Source: an uncultured Collinsella sp.
Lineage (GTDB): Bacteria; Actinomycetota; Coriobacteriia; Coriobacteriales; Coriobacteriaceae
Length of the DNA stretch: 60,064 nt
Direction: 5' to 3'
Assembly (NCBI GenBank): GCA_900756725.1
Contig: CAAELJ010000155.1
Span: 1-60,064 of the forward strand
Numbering within the stretch: the stretch's first letter is position 1; the number at the start of each line of letters is the position of its first letter. The position numbers and the translations under genes are program-made. A model generated the notes under the pieces. It saw only the letters and a program-made list of their open reading frames with translations. It had not been told where the DNA came from and made no database searches. Below are positions 18,156-27,538 of the stretch, piece by piece.

Positions 18156-20000
18156 GTGAATTATCTGAGTGAGATGCTCAAACTGCCGGTCTTGGACGTC
18201 GATGGCGAAAAGCTCGGCGTTGTGAACGATTTTGGCATTGCTACCGGCGAAGTTTTTCCGCACGTGACGTCGCTCGCGTTCCGCGGGCCCGGCAAGACGC
18301 CGTTTATGATCAGCTGGCGTAAATGGGTCGACCGTATCGACGAGACGGGCGTACACCTTAAGTCGCCGGCCACCGAAATCCGTTTTTCGTACCTGCAGCC
18401 GACCGAACTCTTGCTCGCCCGCGACGTGCTCAACAAGCAGATTGTCGACACGCAGGGCATGAAGGTCGTGCGCGTCAACGACATTAAGTTTTCCATGTCG
18501 GGCGAAAATCAGCTGCGTCTGCTGGGTGCCGAAGTTGGCGCCCGCGGTCTGCTGCGCGCGATCAGCCCCGCACTCGAACATGTCGTCGAGAGCTTTATGA
18601 AGCACCTGGGCAAACCGCTCGGTGAGGACATCATCGCCTGGTCCTACATGGACCTGCTCGACCGTTCGACTAAAAACATCCAGCTTTCGGTGTCGCACAA
18701 GACGCTTGGCGAGCTGCACCCTGCTGACATCGCCGACATTATCGAGCAGCTCGACCCGCGCCTGCGTGCGCAGGTGTTCGCGCAGCTCGACACCGCCCAG
18801 GCCGCCGAGGCCATCTCGGAGTTCGACGACGACGAGCTTATGACCGAGATGCTCGAGGGCCTGTCCGATACGGACGCATCGTCGATGCTGGCCATGATGG
18901 ACCCGGACGACGCCGCCGACCTGATCGATGAGCTCGATTACGAGAAGGCCGAGAAGCTGTTGCGCCTGATGGGCGTTCAGGAGGAGAAGGCGATTCGTAA
19001 CCTGCTGGGCTATGAGGACAACACTGCCGGTCGCATCATGACCTCGGAGTTTGTCTCCCTGCCCGCCACGGCGACGGTCGGTGACGCTATCGAGGCGATC
19101 CGCAAGCTCGATGAGGACTTCGAGAGCGTCTACTATGTCTATACCGAGGACCCGAGCGGCATGCTCACCGGCGTCCTTTCGCTGCGCACGCTCATCGTGG
19201 CCGACCGCGATGCCACGCTGGGCCAGCTGGCCTATCGCGACCTGGTGTATGTGTCGCCCGACGATGACCAGGAAGACGTAACGGACGAGATGACCAAGTA
19301 CGACCTGGTCGCCATCCCCGTTTGCGACGAGAACCGTCACATCTTGGGTATCGTGACCTTTGACGACGCCATGGACGTTATCGCCGAGGAACACCAGGAG
19401 GACCTGCAGATCGCAGGCGTCGGCTCGGGCGATAGCGCGTCCGACGACTCGACGAATGTGCTCAGCTGGTTTGTGCATCGCCAGTACTGGGTTGTCGTGT
19501 GGGGTATTGCCTCGTGCATCATGGCAACGGTGCTGGGGACGGCACTGGGCTCCGCGCATCTGGTGGTGTTCCCCATGTGCGCCATGCCGCTCGTGCTGCT
19601 GGCGGCCTCGCGTATGGTGTCGTTCGTCAAGAACTACTTCCTGGAATACGACGGCCATGACGATGAGCCCAAGCCGTATCTGGGGTTCTTCTTCCAGAGC
19701 ACGGGCATGGGCCTGATCCTGTCGCTCGTGACCTACCTGTGCGCCCAGCTGGTGCGCACGGCCGCATTCCCAGACGCACCCATGTTTGAGGAACAGCTCT
19801 TTACCGGCTGCTTTAGCATCGCGGCCATCGTCTGCCTGATTGGCAACATGAGCGCCGTGATTTACCTGATGGTGCTGTTCTGGCGTGACGAGCACGACCT
19901 CAATACGTCGGGTACCGCCATGAACGTCATCGCCGTCATGATCTCGTGTGTGGCGTACTGCATCGCCGCGGTGCTGCTTGCCATGTCGGTCATGGGTTAG
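18156..20000 (+). CDS. PRC/MgtE-N/CBS membrane protein (Mg2+ sensor or transporter)
   Basis: A 614-aa protein starting with GTG after GGGGAG. Residues 1-170 look like PRC-barrel-type modules. About 185-290 is an MgtE N-terminal helical domain (HPADIADIIEQLDP, then repeated DPDDAADLIDEL). Two CBS domains follow (about 300-425, with AGRIMTSEFVSLP and LGIVTFDDAMDVI). The last 180 residues have four or five TM helices but lack the P-A-x-x-G-N-x-G-x-Q signature of the MgtE pore. It therefore has the MgtE Mg2+-sensing module on a different membrane domain. Only 8 nt separate it from the NRAMP-related gene, so they probably act together. Confidence 0.85.
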   Translation: MNYLSEMLKLPVLDVDGEKLGVVNDFGIATGEVFPHVTSLAFRGPGKTPFMISWRKWVDRIDETGVHLKSPATEIRFSYLQPTELLLARDVLNKQIVDTQGMKVVRVNDIKFSMSGENQLRLLGAEVGARGLLRAISPALEHVVESFMKHLGKPLGEDIIAWSYMDLLDRSTKNIQLSVSHKTLGELHPADIADIIEQLDPRLRAQVFAQLDTAQAAEAISEFDDDELMTEMLEGLSDTDASSMLAMMDPDDAADLIDELDYEKAEKLLRLMGVQEEKAIRNLLGYEDNTAGRIMTSEFVSLPATATVGDAIEAIRKLDEDFESVYYVYTEDPSGMLTGVLSLRTLIVADRDATLGQLAYRDLVYVSPDDDQEDVTDEMTKYDLVAIPVCDENRHILGIVTFDDAMDVIAEEHQEDLQIAGVGSGDSASDDSTNVLSWFVHRQYWVVVWGIASCIMATVLGTALGSAHLVVFPMCAMPLVLLAASRMVSFVKNYFLEYDGHDDEPKPYLGFFFQSTGMGLILSLVTYLCAQLVRTAAFPDAPMFEEQLFTGCFSIAAIVCLIGNMSAVIYLMVLFWRDEHDLNTSGTAMNVIAVMISCVAYCIAAVLLAMSVMG

Positions 20001-20008
20001 GTGGTCGC

Positions 20009-21271
20009 GTGCAAAACACGAAGCAAAAGTCGGGCACCAAGCAAAAGCTGACCATCGCGGCCATCTTTGGCGCTATGGGCCCCGGTCTGCTGGCGGCGCT
20101 TTCGGGCAATGACGCCGGCGGCATTGCAACGTATTCCAGCGCGGGCGCCAGCTATGGCTACAAGATGCTCTGGATGCTTCCCGTCATGACTGTGCTGCTC
20201 ATCGTGACGCAGGAGACCGCGGCGCGCTGCGGCTGCGTCACGGGCAAGGGCCTGGCATCGCTCATTCGCGAGCGCTTTGGCGTGCGCAAGAGCGTGTTGG
20301 CCATGGCGGCGCTGTTGATCGCCAACACGGCTGTGACCATTTCGGAGTTTGCGGGCATCGCCAGCGGCCTTGCTCTCTTTGGCGTGCCGGCGAGCATCTC
20401 GGTGCCGTTGGTGGCGCTGCTGGTGTGGATGCTTACCATGTCGGGTAGTTTCCAGCGCATCGAGAAGATTCTGCTGCTGGTGAGCTGCGTGTTCGTGACC
20501 TATATCGTCGCCGCGTTTATGGCTGGCCCCAACTGGGGTGAGGTCGCGGTCGACCTGGTCGTGCCCAACATTCAAAATGACCCCAGCTACGTGTCGCTCG
20601 TGGTCGCAACGATCGGTACCACTATCGCGCCGTGGATGATTTTCTTGGCGCAGAACAACGTGGTCGATAAGAACGCGGGCGAGGACGATATCGTGCTGCA
20701 GCGCATCGATACCGTGAGCGGCTCGCTTGCCGCTGATGTCATTGCCGGCTTTATTATCATTACGACCGGTACGGTGCTGTTCCCGGCGGGTATTCAGATT
20801 AGCGATGCTGCCGATGCTGCCCGCGCGCTGGAGCCTATTGCGGGTCAGTGGTCTACGGTACTGTTTGCCTCGGGCCTGGTCGCGGCGAGTTTCTTGGCTG
20901 CCTGCGTGCTGCCGGGCGTTACGTCGAGCGCTATCTGCGAGGCATTTGGCTGGGAGCGCGGTGCCGATCGCAGCTGGGACGAGGCCCCGGTCTATCGCGG
21001 TATCATTACGGCCATCATCGGTATCTCTGCCGTGCTGGTGCTTATGCCCGGCGTCGATCTGTTCCAGATTATGATGACCTCGCAGGTCATCAATGGCGTG
21101 CTACTGCCCGTGGTTCTGGTGTTCCAAGTGGTTATCGCCGCCGACCGTCACATTATGGGCGCCAACCGCAACGGCCGCGTGTGGAACGTGCTCACGTGGG
21201 CGACTATCGCCGTGATTACGGTGCTCACGGTCGTCATGTTTGTCCTGCAGGCGATGGGTTACAGCGCTTAG
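20009..21271 (+). CDS. NRAMP-related magnesium transporter (NRMT type)
   Basis: A 420-aa membrane transporter of the SLC11/NRAMP fold with about 11 TM helices. The TM1 ion site, DPGN in classical NRAMPs, is Asp35-Ala-Gly-Gly38. In TM6 the usual M-P-H is Ala207-Pro-Trp209. Loss of the Met that selects transition metals, and Asn to Gly in TM1, is the pattern of NRMTs; the characterised EleNRMT from the related Eggerthella lenta carries Mg2+. GTG 20009 follows AGGTGG and gives the family N terminus. It is coupled to the MgtE-N/CBS protein. Confidence 0.87.
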   Translation: MQNTKQKSGTKQKLTIAAIFGAMGPGLLAALSGNDAGGIATYSSAGASYGYKMLWMLPVMTVLLIVTQETAARCGCVTGKGLASLIRERFGVRKSVLAMAALLIANTAVTISEFAGIASGLALFGVPASISVPLVALLVWMLTMSGSFQRIEKILLLVSCVFVTYIVAAFMAGPNWGEVAVDLVVPNIQNDPSYVSLVVATIGTTIAPWMIFLAQNNVVDKNAGEDDIVLQRIDTVSGSLAADVIAGFIIITTGTVLFPAGIQISDAADAARALEPIAGQWSTVLFASGLVAASFLAACVLPGVTSSAICEAFGWERGADRSWDEAPVYRGIITAIIGISAVLVLMPGVDLFQIMMTSQVINGVLLPVVLVFQVVIAADRHIMGANRNGRVWNVLTWATIAVITVLTVVMFVLQAMGYSA

Positions 21272-21289
21272 CGCCCACTTTTGCTTCCG

Positions 21290-21324
21290 AACAGGCCGCA
21301 GCGATGGACTGCGGCCTGTTTTTT
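21290..21324 (+). terminator. Rho-independent terminator of Mg operon
   Basis: AACAGGCCGCAG and CTGCGGCCTGTT form a perfect 12-bp stem with a 7-nt loop followed directly by TTTT, 19 nt after the transporter stop. Confidence 0.92.
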
Positions 21325-21353
21325 GCCCGCTATAGGGCATTAGTTATATGGCA

Positions 21354-21583
21354 GTGGACAAAAAATGCCAAATATGAGTACTGTTGCTAAGTGAATAGCA
21401 TTTACATCCAAGAAGATAATGGACATAGCCGATAGTATGTTCATTAAAATTGACTCCAATATGTCTTAAACCAGTCAGGTTGGCTGCTTTAGGGGGTTGT
21501 AGGGGTCGCTCGGACGTCATTTTGGGTGGTTTTGCCTGCTACTAAAATGGTAACAGTACTCATATTTGCCCCTTTTTGTCCAC
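21354..21583. mobile_element. MITE-like element, 230 bp, 32-bp terminal inverted repeats
   Basis: Both ends begin GTGGACAAAAA and continue to AAATATGAGTACTGTT; 29 of 32 positions pair between 21354-21385 and 21552-21583. The interior is AT-rich relative to the chromosome and has no gene. No target duplication is obvious. It resembles a non-autonomous DNA element; an autonomous relative is not in this window. Confidence 0.65.
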
Positions 21584-21757
21584 GACCCCTTGGAGCCGGC
21601 TCGAAAAGAGTGATTTTGGGTTGTTTGCTGCGGGTGTGGGCTTGGAAACAACGTTCGGGGTGGCGAGGCGCCCAGAATTTGGTCGCAAGGAGGGCGTTCC
21701 TCGGCTGTGTCAGGAGTGTCCCTGGGTGCCGGCACATAAGGAACGTCCCTAACTGTC

Positions 21758-21791
21758 GGAGGGGGTGCCTGCCGTGGCGGGCACCCCCTCC
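21758..21791 (-). terminator. Hairpin at the 3' end of the acyltransferase gene
   Basis: GGAGGGGGTGCC pairs with GGCACCCCCTCC (12 bp, 10-nt loop) 25 nt past the acyltransferase stop on the minus strand. No T run follows. The stretch 21584-21757 shows nothing else I can name beyond a degenerate GAACGTCCC repeat remnant near 21741. Confidence 0.6.
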
Positions 21792-21816
21792 GGATGTGGG
21801 AAGTTTGCGCTGCAGG

Positions 21817-24033
21817 TTACTTGTCGGTGCCCAGCTTGTGCGGCTTGAGAGCGAGCGCATTGACGAGCGCGTCGGTGGCAGACTTGACGGCCGCCGGCTG
21901 CGGATCGTTGACGTGATCCTCGGGATGCACGGGCAGGTCCTTCTTGACTGCATCGTGGATCAAGTTGAGGTACTCAGTCACGCCAGTGGTCGACAGGTGC
22001 GTGCCATCGCCATCGAACAGGTCGTTGCGATTGGCACTGTATCCGTACCAGTCGATAACGCGCACGTTCTTGTAGCGCGTAGCAGCGTTGGCGATGGCCT
22101 GGTTGGTAGAGCCAACCCACGGCTGCGGGCTGCGCGTGTTCACAAACACCACAATACGCTTATCTCCTGCATCGGTCATGATGGCGTCGATCTGGTCGTC
22201 GGTTACCAAGCCGTTGGTGCCCAGTGCAAAGACCACGATCTTGCCGGCAAGGTTCTGTTGGAGATAGCCCTCAAATGTCGCGCGGCCCGCATCAAACTGG
22301 CGGCCCTTTTCGGCATCGATATGGCTGTGCGGGAACACGCCGTCAAAGGAATCAACGGCGCGCAGCGACACGGAGTCACCGATCATCAACAGGTCGTAGG
22401 AGCCATCGGGGAAGCCGTCGTTGTCCTTGTCGGTGTCGTCGGCCGCCTGTTGGTCTGTGGGCGCGGTGTTTTTGGCTTCCTTGTTGAGGACTTCGGCGCC
22501 CTCACCGCTCAGCGCAGACGTCTCGGGCACAAAGATCAGGCCGCCCAGTGCAACGACCAACACGACAGCGCAGGCTGCGCAGACAGGGACGTGCGCGCGC
22601 ACCCAGTTGGCGGGCGCGGTGGTGCCGTCGCGGAACTCGGATACGGTGCGCCCAAAGGCGCCCTTTCTAAACGGCGTCTCGATAAAGCGATATGAACATT
22701 CGGCTACGGCGACCACCAACAACACCTGCAAAATGTACTGCCACCACGGCGTATCGTTGATGTTGGCGACCGGGTTCATGAGCAACAGTAGCGGATAGTG
22801 CCACAGGTAGATGCTGTACGAGCGCTTGCCAACCCACACGAGCGGCTCGGCGGACAGTGCGCGGGCAACCATTCCCTGGGGCTGCACGCAGGCCGCGATG
22901 ACCATGAGCGTGAGGATGGAGCATAGCAGCGTGCCGCCGCGATACTGGAACGCGGTGTAGCCGTTGGTGAGCGCGACCATGGCGGCAAGGCCAACCAGAC
23001 CCACGACGCCCAACACATCGATGGATGCGGGCGAGGACCAAAAGCGCACGAGGGCGCTCGGCTGTGCCGGGACGGTCTCGGCTGCGTTGTCGGCCTTCTC
23101 GCCAGGCTTGCCCTCGGCGTTCTTGCCGTGCTTGGCGGCGCCAGCCAGGCGATTGAGCCCCAAACGATGAGCGAGACGCACCGGCGCCAGGTCGCGATTG
23201 GGGATAAAGGCCATCCAGGCGCCCAGCAGCAGCGAGAAGACGCGGGTGTCGGTGCCGTAGTACACGCGGCTGGGGTCGGCGGCAGGGTTGTAGAGCACCA
23301 TCATGGCAAGGGCGGATACCGCTGCGAGTCCCAGGACCACACGGCGCGTGTTGGGTTTGCTCACATGCATGGACACCATGGCAAACAGCAGCGGTGGCCA
23401 AACCAGGTAGAATTGTTCCTCGATGGCGAGCGACCAAAAGTGCGTAAGCGGCGAGGGGTCGCCCAGGGCGTTGAAGTACGAAACGTCCTGCATAATCTGC
23501 CACCAGTTGTTAAAGAACAGCAGCGACGGCAGAATGTCGGGACGCATCTTGGTGAGCATCACGTGGTTGAAGACGGTGCACAGCGCACAGGTTACAACCA
23601 CAACGGTCACCACGGCGGGGACCAGGCGACGGATGCGGCGGATCCAGAAGCTCTTGAGGTCGATGCGGCCGGTCTTTGATACTTCGTTGATGAGCAGGCG
23701 CGTGATCAGGTAGCCCGAGAGCACAAAGAAAATCGTGACTCCAAGCAAGCCGCCCTGCGCCCAGGTGAGGTTGAGGTGATAGAGCACCACCGCGACGACG
23801 GCAAGCGTGCGCAGACCGTCGAGGGCGGGGATATACCGAGATTTGGGGCGCGCGGGCACCTGCTCTTTTGTGGCGCTGCTGGCGTGGGCGCCCTTGTTGG
23901 CAGACGCGCGATGGGGGTCTGCGGCTTGGCGCGGCTCGGAGGTTTGGCGGCTGGCGCGCGAGCGTTCGTGCGGCGCCTGTTGATCGCTCGAGTGGCGTGA
24001 GCTGCGCGAGTTCGATCGCGGGAATTGTTCCAT
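21817..24033 (-). CDS. OatA-like acyltransferase with SGNH domain
   Basis: A 738-aa membrane acyltransferase that should O-acetylate peptidoglycan or a wall polysaccharide. A polar, Arg/Ala-rich cytoplasmic tail (1-68) is followed by an Acyltransferase_3 domain with about 10-11 TM helices (about 70-490, starting RYIPALDGLRTLAVVAVVLYH with the conserved His) and an external SGNH hydrolase-type domain (about 535-735). The SGNH triad is visible: Ser in MIGDSVSL, Asn in LGTNG, and Asp-His in DGTHLS. The long N-terminal tail is unusual. It is a single-gene unit with a weak ribosome site. Confidence 0.9.
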   Translation of the reverse strand: MEQFPRSNSRSSRHSSDQQAPHERSRASRQTSEPRQAADPHRASANKGAHASSATKEQVPARPKSRYIPALDGLRTLAVVAVVLYHLNLTWAQGGLLGVTIFFVLSGYLITRLLINEVSKTGRIDLKSFWIRRIRRLVPAVVTVVVVTCALCTVFNHVMLTKMRPDILPSLLFFNNWWQIMQDVSYFNALGDPSPLTHFWSLAIEEQFYLVWPPLLFAMVSMHVSKPNTRRVVLGLAAVSALAMMVLYNPAADPSRVYYGTDTRVFSLLLGAWMAFIPNRDLAPVRLAHRLGLNRLAGAAKHGKNAEGKPGEKADNAAETVPAQPSALVRFWSSPASIDVLGVVGLVGLAAMVALTNGYTAFQYRGGTLLCSILTLMVIAACVQPQGMVARALSAEPLVWVGKRSYSIYLWHYPLLLLMNPVANINDTPWWQYILQVLLVVAVAECSYRFIETPFRKGAFGRTVSEFRDGTTAPANWVRAHVPVCAACAVVLVVALGGLIFVPETSALSGEGAEVLNKEAKNTAPTDQQAADDTDKDNDGFPDGSYDLLMIGDSVSLRAVDSFDGVFPHSHIDAEKGRQFDAGRATFEGYLQQNLAGKIVVFALGTNGLVTDDQIDAIMTDAGDKRIVVFVNTRSPQPWVGSTNQAIANAATRYKNVRVIDWYGYSANRNDLFDGDGTHLSTTGVTEYLNLIHDAVKKDLPVHPEDHVNDPQPAAVKSATDALVNALALKPHKLGTDK

Positions 24034-24220
24034 AAAACATCATCCAAATGACGAGAATAATCAGCACGCCTTTATTGTAGCCGCCTGCTCCTGTGAATGC
24101 TTGCTGCTGGCGCAAGCTCAAGCGCGCGTCCACATCAAAGTGAACTAAAGTTATAGAGGCGTGAGAGCGCACGATCGACGACCGGCAGCGGGTGCAGAGC
24201 CCGCGGACGAGGAGGTTTCC

Positions 24221-25216
24221 ATGGCAGATTGCGGCATCGTCGCGGTGTTCGGCAGCATGAACATGGACCTTTCGGTGGCGTGCGAGCGCATGCCGCGTGC
24301 GGGCGAGACCGTCGGCGGCAGCGGGTTTATCACCAACGCCGGCGGAAAAGGCGCCAACCAGGCCGTAGCGGCTGCGCGCATGGGCGCGCACACATGCATG
24401 ATCGGTGCGGTCGGTCGCGACGCGTTTGGCACGTCGCTCGTGACGGGGCTCCAAGACGCTGGCGTGAGCTGCGATTTTGTGGCGCGTCGCGACGACGTGG
24501 AGACGGGAACGGCGACCATCATTCGCTTTGGTGGCGACAACCGTATTGTGCTGTCGCCGGGCGCCAACCATGCGCTTACGGGCGAGGACGTTGCCTGCGC
24601 GCTGAGGTGCCTGGTGGCCGATGAACTCGACGGCGACGCCAGCAAGATTGCCCCGGCTGCCGGAAGCGTCTTTATCGCCCAGGGCGAATGCGACCTGGCG
24701 GCGACGGCCGAGGCACTCGTTTGCGCTCACGAGCTGGGGTTCTATACGGTCTTTAACCCGGCGCCGGCAAGTGACGTGCCGGCAGGGGCTTGGACGGCGG
24801 TCGACCTGGTCTGTCCCAACGAGACCGAGTGCCAGGTGCTGACGGGCATCTTGCCCGCGGATGATACGAGCTGCGCCGCAGCGCTCAATGCCCTGCTCGC
24901 CAAGGGTGCCGGAGCTGCGGTCATCACGTTGGGCGGTGCCGGGTCGGTTACGCTCGGCGACGACGGCGAGCTGCTGCGCATGCCGGCGCTTTCGAGCACG
25001 GTGGTCGATACGACGGCCGCGGGCGATACGTTTATCGGTGCGCTTGCCGCGGCTCGTCTGGAGGGCCTGCCGCTCTTTGAGTGCATGGCCGCGGGTGCCC
25101 GTGCCTCGGCGGTGACGGTGTCGCGCTTGGGTGCACAGCAGTCGATTCCCACGCGTGGCGAAGTCGAGCGCGCGTTTGGTTTAGACGATTACGTACAAGA
25201 CGGAGAAGCGGAGTAG
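24221..25216 (+). CDS. rbsK: Ribokinase
   Basis: A 331-aa PfkB-family kinase that phosphorylates ribose (or a similar pentose) at O5. Near the N terminus are GSMNMDL and the sugar-binding loop GGKGANQAVAAARMG; the C-terminal signature DTTAAGDTFIGAL contains the catalytic Asp. ATG 24221 follows GGAGGT; the reading frame upstream of it is ignored. It lies 4 nt from a nucleoside hydrolase, which would release ribose, so the pair forms a nucleoside-ribose salvage operon. Confidence 0.9.
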   Translation: MADCGIVAVFGSMNMDLSVACERMPRAGETVGGSGFITNAGGKGANQAVAAARMGAHTCMIGAVGRDAFGTSLVTGLQDAGVSCDFVARRDDVETGTATIIRFGGDNRIVLSPGANHALTGEDVACALRCLVADELDGDASKIAPAAGSVFIAQGECDLAATAEALVCAHELGFYTVFNPAPASDVPAGAWTAVDLVCPNETECQVLTGILPADDTSCAAALNALLAKGAGAAVITLGGAGSVTLGDDGELLRMPALSSTVVDTTAAGDTFIGALAAARLEGLPLFECMAAGARASAVTVSRLGAQQSIPTRGEVERAFGLDDYVQDGEAE

Positions 25217-25220
25217 AACA

Positions 25221-26195
25221 ATGGCAATCAAGAAGCTGATCCTTGATCTGGATATGGGTGTGGACGATGCGATGGCGCTTGCCTATGCCATCGCGAGCCC
25301 CGAGGTGGAGCTCGTGGGCATCACCACGTGCTTTGGCAACGTGCGCGTCGAGCAGTCGGCGCATAACTGCCTGGCGGTGCTCGACCTGTTGGGTCGTCCC
25401 GAGGTGCCGGTGTATCTGGGTGCCGACCGTCCCCTACAGGCGACCGAGCCCTATACGCCACCGGCGTCCACCACGCTCATCCACGGCAAGAACGGCATCG
25501 GCGGCGCGAGCGTGCCCGCGTCTCCCTACGAGCCAGTGGGGGCGACCTCGGCCGATGGCAATGCCGCGGTCGATTATCTGATCGATGCCGCGCGCACCTA
25601 TGGGCCCGATCTGGTCTACGTAGCGACCGGCCCGCTCTCCAACCTGGCACTTGCCTTGGAGCGCGATGCGGCGGCGATGATGTCTATCGGCCGCGTGGTG
25701 GTGATGGGCGGCGCCCTGACCGTGCCCGGTAACGTGAGCGCGGGTGCCGAGGCCAACATGGCAAGCGATCCCGAGGCCGCCGATGCCGTGCTGCGCTCGG
25801 GCCGCAAGCTCACCATGGTGGGCCTGGACGTGACGCATCGCGTGGTGCTCACGCGCCGCGATGTTGCCGGCTGGACAGGCTCGGGCACCATGGCGGGCTG
25901 CGCATTTGCGAGCATGGTCGAGCACTACATTGGCTCGTACGAGATGAACGCACCCTACCTGGGTGGTTGCGCACTGCACGATCCCCTGGCCGTTGCCGTG
26001 GCGATCGACCCCACGCTCGTGGGTGCGCTCGGCTGCAATCTGCGTGTCGACCTGCTGGGCGAGTACCGTGGCCGCACCATCTGCGACGAGCACCGCCTGT
26101 CCGATCCCGACAAGAGCGCGCTTGTGGCGCTGACCGTTGACGCCCCGCGCTTCCTGTCCGAGTTTAAGGCGCGCATGGCCCGCGTCCTAGGTTAA
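25221..26195 (+). CDS. Ribonucleoside hydrolase (IUNH family)
   Basis: A 324-aa enzyme that hydrolyses the N-glycosidic bond of nucleosides to base and ribose. The Ca2+-binding motif LDLDMGVDDAMAL is at the N terminus; VYVATGPLSNLALAL and the catalytic-region His in GGCALHDPLAVAV are present. It is coupled to ribokinase just upstream, which would phosphorylate the ribose. Length and motifs are normal. Whether it prefers pyrimidines or purines cannot be told. The gene ends before a T-rich terminator at 26207-26245. Confidence 0.92.
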   Translation: MAIKKLILDLDMGVDDAMALAYAIASPEVELVGITTCFGNVRVEQSAHNCLAVLDLLGRPEVPVYLGADRPLQATEPYTPPASTTLIHGKNGIGGASVPASPYEPVGATSADGNAAVDYLIDAARTYGPDLVYVATGPLSNLALALERDAAAMMSIGRVVVMGGALTVPGNVSAGAEANMASDPEAADAVLRSGRKLTMVGLDVTHRVVLTRRDVAGWTGSGTMAGCAFASMVEHYIGSYEMNAPYLGGCALHDPLAVAVAIDPTLVGALGCNLRVDLLGEYRGRTICDEHRLSDPDKSALVALTVDAPRFLSEFKARMARVLG

Positions 26196-26206
26196 ACGAT
26201 TCCTGC

Positions 26207-26245
26207 ACCCCGCCCCATGTAGTCAATTTGGGACGGGGCTTTTTT
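26207..26245 (+). terminator. Terminator of the nucleoside salvage operon
   Basis: GCCCC (26212-26216) pairs with GGGGC (26235-26239), followed by six T. The right part (26219-26245) is a copy of a 27-nt repeat also present at 32569-32595 and, inverted, at 32631-32657. Confidence 0.65.
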
Positions 26246-26293
26246 AGCTACCGAGCAAATGCGCCCGTTGGGGGAATAGTCGTGCCACTTCGC

Positions 26294-26340
26294 TTGACAA
26301 CAGGCTAAACTAGCTCATAAACATTTACTATTATGTTTAG
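26294..26340 (+). promoter_or_regulatory. Promoter and probable operator of the LacI gene
   Basis: TTGACA (26294-26299) is a consensus -35. The -10 is weak. CTAAAC (26305-26310) and GTTTAG (26335-26340) form an inverted pair, and TAAACAT / ATGTTTA lie inside. The same half-site recurs in front of the isomerase operon, the licT gene and the esterase/PTS pair, suggesting autoregulation. Confidence 0.5.
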
Positions 26341-26414
26341 TTTGAATTTGCGGCCGTTTAGTTGCCGAGCCATCGAGTCGCGATGCTCCACCACGGCCGC
26401 CGCTAGGGGGACCA

Positions 26415-27425
26415 ATGGCCAAAGCAAGTGTTCGCGAGATCAGCCGCATCACCGGTTTTTCGCCCGCAACCGTGTCCAACGCGCTCAACCGCAAGCGCAG
26501 CGTGAGCGAGGAGACCGCCAAGGTCATCCTGGAGTGTGCGCAGTCGCTCGGCTATCAGCAGTCGACGCAGCTCGAGAGCATCCAGTTTGTACTTGCGCGC
26601 AAGACGGGCGCCATCCTGGACGAGAGCACCTTCCATCCCGCGGTCATCGAGGGCGTGGAGCGCCAGGCGCGTCGTCACGGCATGAGCACGAGCTTTGTCA
26701 CACTCGACTTTAGCGACCTGGACGCCGTGCGCCCGCAGGTCGAGGGCCTGATCGCCGATCCGTCTGCTGCTATCGTGCTGATGGGCACCGAGCTGGGCGA
26801 GGAAGACTACGCCCTGTTCGCCAACGCTGCCGCCCACCTGATCGTGCTCGACGGTTGGAGCGATCGCCAGTACTTCGATGCCGTGGTCATTGCTAACACC
26901 GATTCGGTGCTGCGTGCCGTGGACTACCTTATCGAGAAGGGCCACAGACAAATCGGCTACCTGGCAGGCGACCTTCGCATTCGCAACTTTAAAGATCGTG
27001 AGCGCGGCTATCGCCAAGCGCTTGAGGATGCGGACCTCGAGGCCAACCCGACCTGGCACGTCACGCTGGGCACCACGCTCGAGGGTGCTTATCGCGACAT
27101 GGGCGCGTGGCTCGACGGCGTCTCGCGCGATGACTTGCCGACGGCCTTCTTTGCCGAGAACGACGTGCTCGCCGTGGGCGCTATGCGCGCCCTGAACGAG
27201 CACGGCATACGCGTGCCCGAGGATGTTTCGATCATCGGCTTTGACGACCTATCTTTGGGCGCTTTCTCCAACCCGCCGCTCACCACGGTGCACGTTCCCA
27301 AGCACGAGGTGGGCGAGATCGCGGTGCGCCGTCTGGTGGGCAACATCCGCAATCCCAAGAGCTACACCTGCAAGACAGCCGTATCGACCTATTTTGTCGA
27401 GCGCCAGAGCGTGCGCGAGCTCTAG
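26415..27425 (+). CDS. LacI-family transcriptional regulator
   Basis: A 336-aa regulator. The N-terminal helix-turn-helix (about 4-50) includes VREISRITGFSPATVSNALN. The linker and a periplasmic-binding-type effector domain follow (about 60-336), ending in the usual IIGFDDLSLGAFSNPPLTTV and VERQSVREL. It lies just upstream of, and in the same direction as, the isomerase/transketolase/kinase operon but is separated by a terminator (27489-27516), so it has its own promoter. Likely target sites with TAAACA half-sites occur at several loci in the window. The inducer is unknown. Confidence 0.92.
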   Translation: MAKASVREISRITGFSPATVSNALNRKRSVSEETAKVILECAQSLGYQQSTQLESIQFVLARKTGAILDESTFHPAVIEGVERQARRHGMSTSFVTLDFSDLDAVRPQVEGLIADPSAAIVLMGTELGEEDYALFANAAAHLIVLDGWSDRQYFDAVVIANTDSVLRAVDYLIEKGHRQIGYLAGDLRIRNFKDRERGYRQALEDADLEANPTWHVTLGTTLEGAYRDMGAWLDGVSRDDLPTAFFAENDVLAVGAMRALNEHGIRVPEDVSIIGFDDLSLGAFSNPPLTTVHVPKHEVGEIAVRRLVGNIRNPKSYTCKTAVSTYFVERQSVREL

Positions 27426-27488
27426 GCGAAAGCGGCATCGCACGCGCCGTGCCAAGATGCGCGGGGCGGCACGCATAACGTCGTTCAA

Positions 27489-27516
27489 AGAGGGGGTCCT
27501 TCGGGGCCCTCTTTTT
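27489..27516 (+). terminator. Terminator of the LacI gene
   Basis: AGAGGG...CCCTCT enclosing GGTCCTTCGGGG (TTCG loop) is followed by TTTTT, 63 nt past the stop codon. Confidence 0.85.
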
Positions 27517-27538
27517 GTTCCCCTTGTATGTTCAGATT

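Noticed and set aside
17859..19895. A 678-codon open frame antisense to the MgtE-like gene
   Set aside because: High GC keeps antisense frames open. The product is His/Arg/Gln-rich with no family motifs, while the plus-strand gene has clear domains.
21526..22695. A 389-codon plus-strand frame over the acyltransferase 3' end
   Set aside because: It crosses the MITE-like element and a hairpin and is antisense to clear SGNH-domain coding sequence.
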